From JAICTV01 sp035634055 (GTDB lineage Bacteria > Planctomycetota > Phycisphaerae > Tepidisphaerales > Tepidisphaeraceae): a DNA stretch of 10,449 nucleotides. The position numbers and the translations under genes were made by a program. The notes under the pieces are model-generated. The model did no database searches. It was not told the DNA's origin and saw only the letters and a program-made list of their open reading frames with translations. Shown here piece after piece: positions 6,603 to 10,449 of this stretch (its first letter is position 1; every line of letters begins with the position of its first letter). Location: NCBI GenBank assembly GCA_035634055.1, contig DASQDR010000166.1, forward strand, positions 1-10,449. The letters are read 5' to 3'.

Positions 6603-7411
6603 GGCGCGCGGTGCAGGACGTACGGCGCGAGCCGGCGGAAGCCGCAGCGCTCGTAGAGCGCCGCCGCCGGCGCGTTGGTCGGGTCCACGTTCACGAAGAC
6701 GTGCTTCAGCAGCGAGCGGGCGCAGATCTCCAGCGCGCGGCTCATCAGCGTCCGCCCGACGCCCTGCCGGCGGAAGCGCTCGGCGACGTAAAGGTCCTCG
6801 ATGCAGCCGAGCTCACCGTCGATTAGCACGAGCACCAGCCCCGCCGCCGAGCCGTCCTTCAGCGCCAGCAGCGAATCGGTCTGCGGGTCCTCGACGTGAA
6901 GCATGGCCGCCTCGACGACCTGCGGCTCGTTCCAGCGCGCCGCGGACTCCTGGAACAACTCGCGGGCGTGCCGGAAGCTGGCGCGGCCTGGGATGATCTG
7001 GAGCCCCGCCGCCTCGTCGATCGCTCGGGTCGGGCGGCCGCCCAGGTACATCAGGTCGTACGTCTCGGCGGTGAAGCCGAGCGACAGCAGGTGCTCCGCC
7101 AGCGGCTGCGTGCGCGGCGGCGGGACGGCGGTGTTGAGCATCCACTTGAAGCACCGCGCGCCGCGCGAGGTGAAAAATGCGTCGGCCTCGGCGACGGCGG
7201 CGGCGGCGGTCGAACCCTCAGGGATCGACGCCTGAAGCATGCAGTTGGAATCGTAAATCTTCGGCAGCAACGGGTTGGTAAACGCCGATCCGCACTCCAG
7301 CGGCGTCTCCTCCGCCGCCTGCCGAACCCACTGAAGCTCCGTGCGCTGGTAGAGGCGAACGAGGTCGGCGGTGGTCGCGGCGCGGTGCGATGGAAGGATC
7401 GGCAGCGACAT
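6587..7411 (-). CDS. GNAT-family N-acetyltransferase with an extra N-terminal half
   Basis: This 274-residue protein has a C-terminal GNAT fold at about 137-265. Motif A is GCIEDLYVAERFRRQGVGRT (202-221) with the acetyl-CoA pyrophosphate loop R214-x-x-G217-x-G219, and motif B is AAALYERCGFRR (249-260). The N-terminal 130 residues (YDSNCMLQ, then the MYLGG strand at 121-125) resemble the layout of tandem GNATs in which one half has lost the CoA loop. Substrate is not predictable. It follows dtd on the same strand with 18 nt between them, so the pair is probably one transcript. The 3' end overlaps the glycosyltransferase gene tail to tail by 16 bp, leaving no room for a terminator between them. 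Confidence 0.85.
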   Translation of the reverse strand: MSLPILPSHRAATTADLVRLYQRTELQWVRQAAEETPLECGSAFTNPLLPKIYDSNCMLQASIPEGSTAAAAVAEADAFFTSRGARCFKWMLNTAVPPPRTQPLAEHLLSLGFTAETYDLMYLGGRPTRAIDEAAGLQIIPGRASFRHARELFQESAARWNEPQVVEAAMLHVEDPQTDSLLALKDGSAAGLVLVLIDGELGCIEDLYVAERFRRQGVGRTLMSRALEICARSLLKHVFVNVDPTNAPAAALYERCGFRRLAPYVLHRAPQARP

Positions 7412-7429
7412 CGGGCGCGATGATACGGG

Positions 7430-7882
7430 TCACGCCGCGGAAGTGTCGAGGATGAACGTGGCGGGGCCGTCGTTGGTCAGCGAGACCTTCATGTCGGCGG
7501 CGAAGCGGCCGGTCTCGACCGCAACGCCGGTGGCGCGGACCGCCTCGACCAGCCTGGCGAACATCCCCTGCGCGACGGCGGGCTCGGCGGCGCGATCGAG
7601 CGACGGTCGGCGGCCCTGCCGCGTGCTGGCGGAGACCGTGAAATTGCTCACGAGCAGGATCGCCCCGCCCGCCTCGCGCAGGTCACGGTCGAAGTGCTTC
7701 TGCCCGCTGGCGTCGCGGAAGATCCGCAGGGCCGCGAGCTTCTGCGCCGTCCAGGCGATCTCCTTATCGGTGTCCCCCTTGACCACCGCCACTAGGGCGA
7801 GCAGTCCGGGGCCGATGGCGCCGACAATCTCGCCGTCCACGACGACGCTTGCCTCGAGCACGCGCTGGACGATGGTGATCAT
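7430..7882 (-). CDS. dtd: D-aminoacyl-tRNA deacylase Dtd
   Basis: This cytosolic proofreading enzyme hydrolyses D-amino acids (and glycine) from mischarged tRNA. The 150-residue length is typical. It has the N-terminal block ITIVQRVLEASVVVDGEIVG (2-21), ALRIFRD (51-57), the SQFT-type motif in the variant form SNFTV (79-83), STRQGRRPSL (86-95), and the C-terminal NDGPATF (137-143) carrying the Gly-cisPro pair G139-P140 that enforces chirality. The Gln-to-Asn change in SQFT is the only clear departure, and T82 is retained. The start at 7882 is the family's normal start; no strong Shine-Dalgarno precedes it. It is upstream of and probably co-transcribed with the GNAT gene, and divergent from pilM across a 526-bp spacer. 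Confidence 0.95.
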   Translation of the reverse strand: MITIVQRVLEASVVVDGEIVGAIGPGLLALVAVVKGDTDKEIAWTAQKLAALRIFRDASGQKHFDRDLREAGGAILLVSNFTVSASTRQGRRPSLDRAAEPAVAQGMFARLVEAVRATGVAVETGRFAADMKVSLTNDGPATFILDTSAA

Positions 7883-7913
7883 GATCGATGACGAAATCTG
7901 ATGGGAAATTCAG

Positions 7914-7945
7914 TTGACAACCCGGCGGCCGGGTGGGCAGATTAG
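7914..7945 (+). promoter_or_regulatory. Candidate divergent promoter region with a 15-bp palindrome
   Basis: TTGACA (7914-7919) is a perfect -35 consensus on the plus strand. On the minus strand the same bases give TTGTCA (7920-7915), suitably placed about 32 nt ahead of the dtd start. A plus-strand -10 is weak: GATTAG (7940-7945) is 20 nt away. Between the boxes lies the perfect palindrome ACCCGGC-G-GCCGGGT (7920-7934), a plausible operator. None of this is proven by sequence alone. Confidence 0.35.
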
Positions 7946-7950
7946 CAATC

Positions 7951-8030
7951 GTGCCCTCGGCGGCCGGAGCTCCAGCCGATTGTTATCGAATCCATCATAC
8001 CGAACCGGCTCCGGCAGACGACCGAGGCAC
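7951..8030 (+). ncRNA. Candidate structured RNA element 1
   Basis: Two coaxial stems can form. GTGCC-TCGG (7951-7960, one bulged C) pairs with CCGAGGCAC (8022-8030), and GCCGGAGC (7963-7970) pairs exactly with GCTCCGGC (8008-8015). A small CGAT/ATCG hairpin (7977-7988) sits in the apical loop. The element begins just downstream of the candidate plus-strand promoter. No known RNA family is recognised; in GC-rich DNA chance pairing must be considered. Confidence 0.35.
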
Positions 8031-8104
8031 GCGCGCGCAGGTGGGAAAACGTTGTGAGCGGCGGCGCGGGTGGTTTGCGCAGCCGTTGAGAACTACCTCA
8101 AGGT

Positions 8105-8133
8105 GGGACTTTCGCCAGAAGCAGAGTTACAAT
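8105..8133 (+). promoter_or_regulatory. Candidate promoter in the pilM upstream region
   Basis: TACAAT (8128-8133) matches five of six bases of the -10 consensus. GGGACT (8105-8110), 17 nt upstream, matches three of six bases of -35. Transcription would begin near 8140, giving a leader of about 270 nt before pilM. Confidence 0.35.
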
Positions 8134-8138
8134 GGAGC

Positions 8139-8211
8139 CCGGGCGATGCGATGAGCCGCCGCGCTGTAGCGGCGCGTCTCATAACGTCGACGAGGTCAGA
8201 CGAGAGCCCGG
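8139..8211 (+). ncRNA. Candidate structured RNA element 2
   Basis: CCGGGC (8139-8144) pairs with GCCCGG (8206-8211), enclosing an extended hairpin. In that hairpin GATG pairs with CGTC (8145-8148/8185-8188), ATGAG with CTCAT (8151-8155/8178-8182), and CGCCGC with GCGGCG near the tip around the loop GCTGTA. It starts a few bases downstream of the TACAAT box. No match to a known riboswitch class was recognised. Confidence 0.35.
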
Positions 8212-8216
8212 ACCCA

Positions 8217-8320
8217 GGTTGAAGTAGGCCGCGACAGCGGTTATCACCCGTGAGCTTTGCACCCTGAAGGCCGCCGACGCGCCCGCGCAACGACCCCCTC
8301 GCGCGGCGACCTTCACAACC
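8217..8320 (+). other. Two mutually exclusive helices in the pilM leader
   Basis: Helix A joins GGTTGAAG (8217-8224) to CTTCACAACC (8311-8320, two-base bulge), continued by GCCGCG (8228-8233) with CGCGGC (8302-8307). Helix B joins GAAGGCCGCCG (8266-8276) to CGGCGACCTTC (8304-8314) at 10 of 11 positions. Both use 8304-8314, so only one can form at a time. This is the layout expected of a switching leader, but it could be coincidental in such GC-rich sequence. The last 88 nt before pilM are C-rich and look unstructured. Confidence 0.3.
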
Positions 8321-8394
8321 GGCCCGGCCCGCCCGCCGTTCCCGCCCGCGCGACCGCCGCGCGACGCGCGAAACGACCCGGCGCGGCTGATGGC

Positions 8395-8400
8395 GAGGAG
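8395..8400 (+). promoter_or_regulatory. Strong Shine-Dalgarno for pilM
   Basis: GAGGAG ends 8 nt before the ATG at 8409, the clearest ribosome binding site in the window together with those of hisB and the antitoxin. It fixes the pilM start. Confidence 0.75.
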
Positions 8401-8408
8401 CGTTCACC

Positions 8409-10449
8409 ATGGCCACCCCCCGTTTCGCCTGGGGCATCGACATCGGCAACCGCGCGCTCAAGGCCATCAAGCTCGTGCGCGATGGCGACTCTCTGCGGGT
8501 CGACGACTTCGACGTGATCGAGCACGAGACGGTGCTCTCCAACAGCGGCGACAACCGCGAGGGGTACATCACCTCCGCGCTCCAGCAGTTCGTCTCGCGC
8601 CACCCGATGAAGGGCGGCGCCGCGTCGATCGGCGTCAGCGGGCAGGCAAGCTTCGCGCGATTCATCAAGCTCCCGCCGGTCGAGGAGAAGAAGATCCCCG
8701 AGATCGTCCGCTTCGAGGCCATCCAGCAGATCCCCTTCCCGCTGGACGACGTGGAGTGGAGCTACCAGCTCTTCCGCGGCGACGACACGCCCGACGTCGA
8801 GGTCGGCATCTTCGCCATGCGCAAGGAGCTCATCAACCAGCACATCAAGTACTTCACCGACCTGGACCTCAACGTCCAGGTCGTGCAGATGAGCCCCCTG
8901 GCGGTTTACAACGCGATGTCCTACGACCAGCGGGTCGAGGGCACCACGATGATCATCGACCTGGGCGCCGAGAACACCGACCTGATCATCGCTGACGCCG
9001 ACACCATCTGGCTCCGCTCCATCCCGGTCGGCGGCAACAACTTCACCGAGGCGCTGACCAAGGCGTTCAAGATCAACTTCGCCAAGGCCGAGGACCTCAA
9101 GCGCAACGCCGCCACCAGCAAGTACGCGCGGCAGATCTTCCAGGCGATGCGTCCGGTCTTCGCCGACCTTGTCGCCGAGGTGCAGCGGTCGATCGGGTTC
9201 TACGCCTCGGTGCACCGCGACTCGCGCATCAAGCGCATCGTCGCCGTCGGCGGCACGTTCAAGCTGCCGGGCCTTCAGAAGTACCTCCAGCAGAACCTCC
9301 AGCTCGAGGTCGAGCGGCTCGACACCCTTGGTGCCGGTGCGCCGCCGGACCCGAAGCAGGGCGCCGCCTTCCAGGACAACATCCTGTCGATGGTCAGCGC
9401 CTACGGGCTGGCGCTACAGGCGATGGGCGAGGGGAAGGTGACGTCGTCGCTGCTCCCCAGCCACATCCGCCGCGAGCGCCTCTGGCAGGAGAAGACCAAG
9501 TACTTCGGCGCCGCCGCCGCCCTGTTCGTCATCGGCACCGGCATCGGCTTCGGCAGCGTGTTCCTCGGGAACATGAGCCTCGAGGGCGCCGCCGACGCGC
9601 GCGGCAAGCTGACGACGATCGCGGGGCAGGCGACCGACCTCGATAACCGCTGGACCGCCGTGCAGGGCGCCGGCGCGGCGGACCGGCAGCGCATCATCAA
9701 CGTCCGTTCGCTGGCGCAGTGGCGCGACCTCTACACCCACATCCTGACCGACATCAACGGCGCAGTCCCGCAGCTCAACCTCCCGCCGGACCAGGTCAAG
9801 AAGATCCCGCGGCACGAGCGCCGGCAGGTGATCATCGAGCGGGTGGTCAGCCGCTACCTCCCGGACATGGGGCTGGTCGGGGACCTGAGCCTGCCGACGT
9901 ACAGCACGGTGCCGCCGGCCAGCGGGACGGGCGGGACGAGCACGATCGGCGGGTTCGGCCCTGCCGGGTTCGGCGCGGGCGCGGTGGGCGCGGTGGGCGC
10001 GACGCCGCCGGAGTTCGCCGGCGCGCTGCCCCCGACCCCCGAGGCGCTCCCGGAGGGGGCTGTCGCCGCCGCCCCCAGCCCGCACGCCGGACTGCGCGGT
10101 TACGTGGTGACCCTCTTCGGGCGCACGCCGATGCAGACGGCGGCGGCGTTCCTCCAGGAAACGCTCGCGGGCAACCTCCGCAAGCTGTCGCGCGACAAGG
10201 TCGGGGCCGACCGCAAGTACTACATCGGCGAGGTGCGCATCGTGCACCTCCGCCCGCTGCGCGAGGACGCGGCGCGGGTGTCGGAGATCCTGACCGCGTA
10301 CAACGCGGCGGCGCAGGCGAAGACCTCGGGCACCTTCACCGCCGCCGCCGCCGCCGGCGGGTTCGGCGGCGGGCTCGGGCCGGAGGCCGTCGGACCGATG
10401 CCCGGCGGCTTCGGGGGCGGCGGGTACGTCCCGCAACCCCCGCCGGGCG
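8409..10449 (+). CDS. pilM: PilM-type actin-like pilus protein fused to a PilN-like membrane part (3' end outside window)
   Basis: The frame is open for 680 codons to the right edge with no stop, so the gene is partial. Residues 1-345 are a PilM ATPase domain of type IV pilus/type II secretion inner-membrane platforms. Phosphate 1 is WGIDIGNRALKAIKL (8-22, D11), the PilM block is RFIKLPP then FEAIQQIPFPLDDVEW (102-117), phosphate 2 is MIIDLGAENTDLIIA (181-195, D184), and the adenosine loop is VGGTFKLPG (280-288). After it, LLPSHIRRERLWQEKTKY (348-365) and a single transmembrane helix (366-387) resemble the 'LLP' start and anchor of PilN. A probable periplasmic helix (390-450) follows. A Gly/Ala/Pro-rich linker (about 496-560) leads to a compact domain (564-638, GYVVTLFGRTP...) like the PilN/PilO terminal domain, and then a new Gly-rich tail. 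Separate PilM is about 350 residues, so this is a PilM-PilN-type fusion that would couple the cytosolic ring to the periplasm in one chain. The PilN assignment is inference. Confidence 0.9.
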   Translation, partial: MATPRFAWGIDIGNRALKAIKLVRDGDSLRVDDFDVIEHETVLSNSGDNREGYITSALQQFVSRHPMKGGAASIGVSGQASFARFIKLPPVEEKKIPEIVRFEAIQQIPFPLDDVEWSYQLFRGDDTPDVEVGIFAMRKELINQHIKYFTDLDLNVQVVQMSPLAVYNAMSYDQRVEGTTMIIDLGAENTDLIIADADTIWLRSIPVGGNNFTEALTKAFKINFAKAEDLKRNAATSKYARQIFQAMRPVFADLVAEVQRSIGFYASVHRDSRIKRIVAVGGTFKLPGLQKYLQQNLQLEVERLDTLGAGAPPDPKQGAAFQDNILSMVSAYGLALQAMGEGKVTSSLLPSHIRRERLWQEKTKYFGAAAALFVIGTGIGFGSVFLGNMSLEGAADARGKLTTIAGQATDLDNRWTAVQGAGAADRQRIINVRSLAQWRDLYTHILTDINGAVPQLNLPPDQVKKIPRHERRQVIIERVVSRYLPDMGLVGDLSLPTYSTVPPASGTGGTSTIGGFGPAGFGAGAVGAVGATPPEFAGALPPTPEALPEGAVAAAPSPHAGLRGYVVTLFGRTPMQTAAAFLQETLAGNLRKLSRDKVGADRKYYIGEVRIVHLRPLREDAARVSEILTAYNAAAQAKTSGTFTAAAAAGGFGGGLGPEAVGPMPGGFGGGGYVPQPPPG

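Noticed and set aside
7933..8154. 73-codon rightward frame from a GTG in the dtd-pilM spacer
   Set aside because: It has no ribosome binding site or recognisable motif, and it overlaps sequence better explained by paired RNA arms.
8136..8320. Known riboswitch or housekeeping RNA (c-di-GMP, fluoride, RNase P, tmRNA, SRP, 6S)
   Set aside because: None of the conserved sequence cores of these classes was found. Only generic pairing is visible.
8313..9215. Leftward 300-codon frame opposite pilM, and a similar one at 9414-10436
   Set aside because: Both mirror the pilM codons, which carry clear PilM motifs and a strong Shine-Dalgarno. The antisense frames have no recognisable features.

Overview
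The window is GC-rich bacterial chromosome, roughly two thirds G+C. It is consistent with a planctomycete, perhaps a Phycisphaerae-like lineage. The basis is the GC content, weak or absent Shine-Dalgarno sequences at several genes, and a PilM protein extended by a membrane/PilN-like part of a kind I associate with that phylum. The assignment is inference; there is no rRNA or marker here to prove it.

Layout: 1-409 holds no gene I can support, only two hairpins. From 410 to 4965 everything reads leftward: two small membrane proteins (4965-4158), hisD (4096-2777), hisC (2496-1423), an antitoxin-like gene (1393-1151), an N-terminal remnant of a PIN-domain toxin (1147-1094) and hisB (start most likely 1060, end 410). 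This is a histidine-biosynthesis cluster (HisB, HisC and HisD catalyse steps 6, 7 and 9/10). It has been disturbed twice: by a degraded toxin-antitoxin module between hisC and hisB, and by a 235-bp palindromic repeat element between hisD and hisC. HisB also carries a run of 15 glycines encoded by a (GGC)14 microsatellite inside an otherwise well-conserved enzyme.

From 4966 to 5132 lies a second repeat-type spacer with a perfect 15-bp inverted repeat and 7-bp tandem units. It is followed by a leftward Dabb-domain gene (5432-5133), a rightward GT4-like glycosyltransferase (5502-6602) that lacks both glutamates of the EX7E motif, and a leftward pair dtd (7882-7430, D-aminoacyl-tRNA deacylase) and a GNAT acetyltransferase (7411-6587). 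The glycosyltransferase and GNAT genes converge and overlap by 16 bp.

From 7883 to 8408 is a 526-bp non-coding divergent spacer with two promoter-like signals and three nested, complementary-arm structures. It leads to a rightward pilM-like gene (8409 to the right edge, 680 codons so far, no stop) that joins an actin-like PilM domain to a transmembrane helix, a Gly/Ala/Pro-rich linker and a PilN-like terminal domain.

The most interesting items are the toxin relic reading in frame into hisB, the poly-glycine HisB, the two related palindromic array elements, and the structured leader before pilM.
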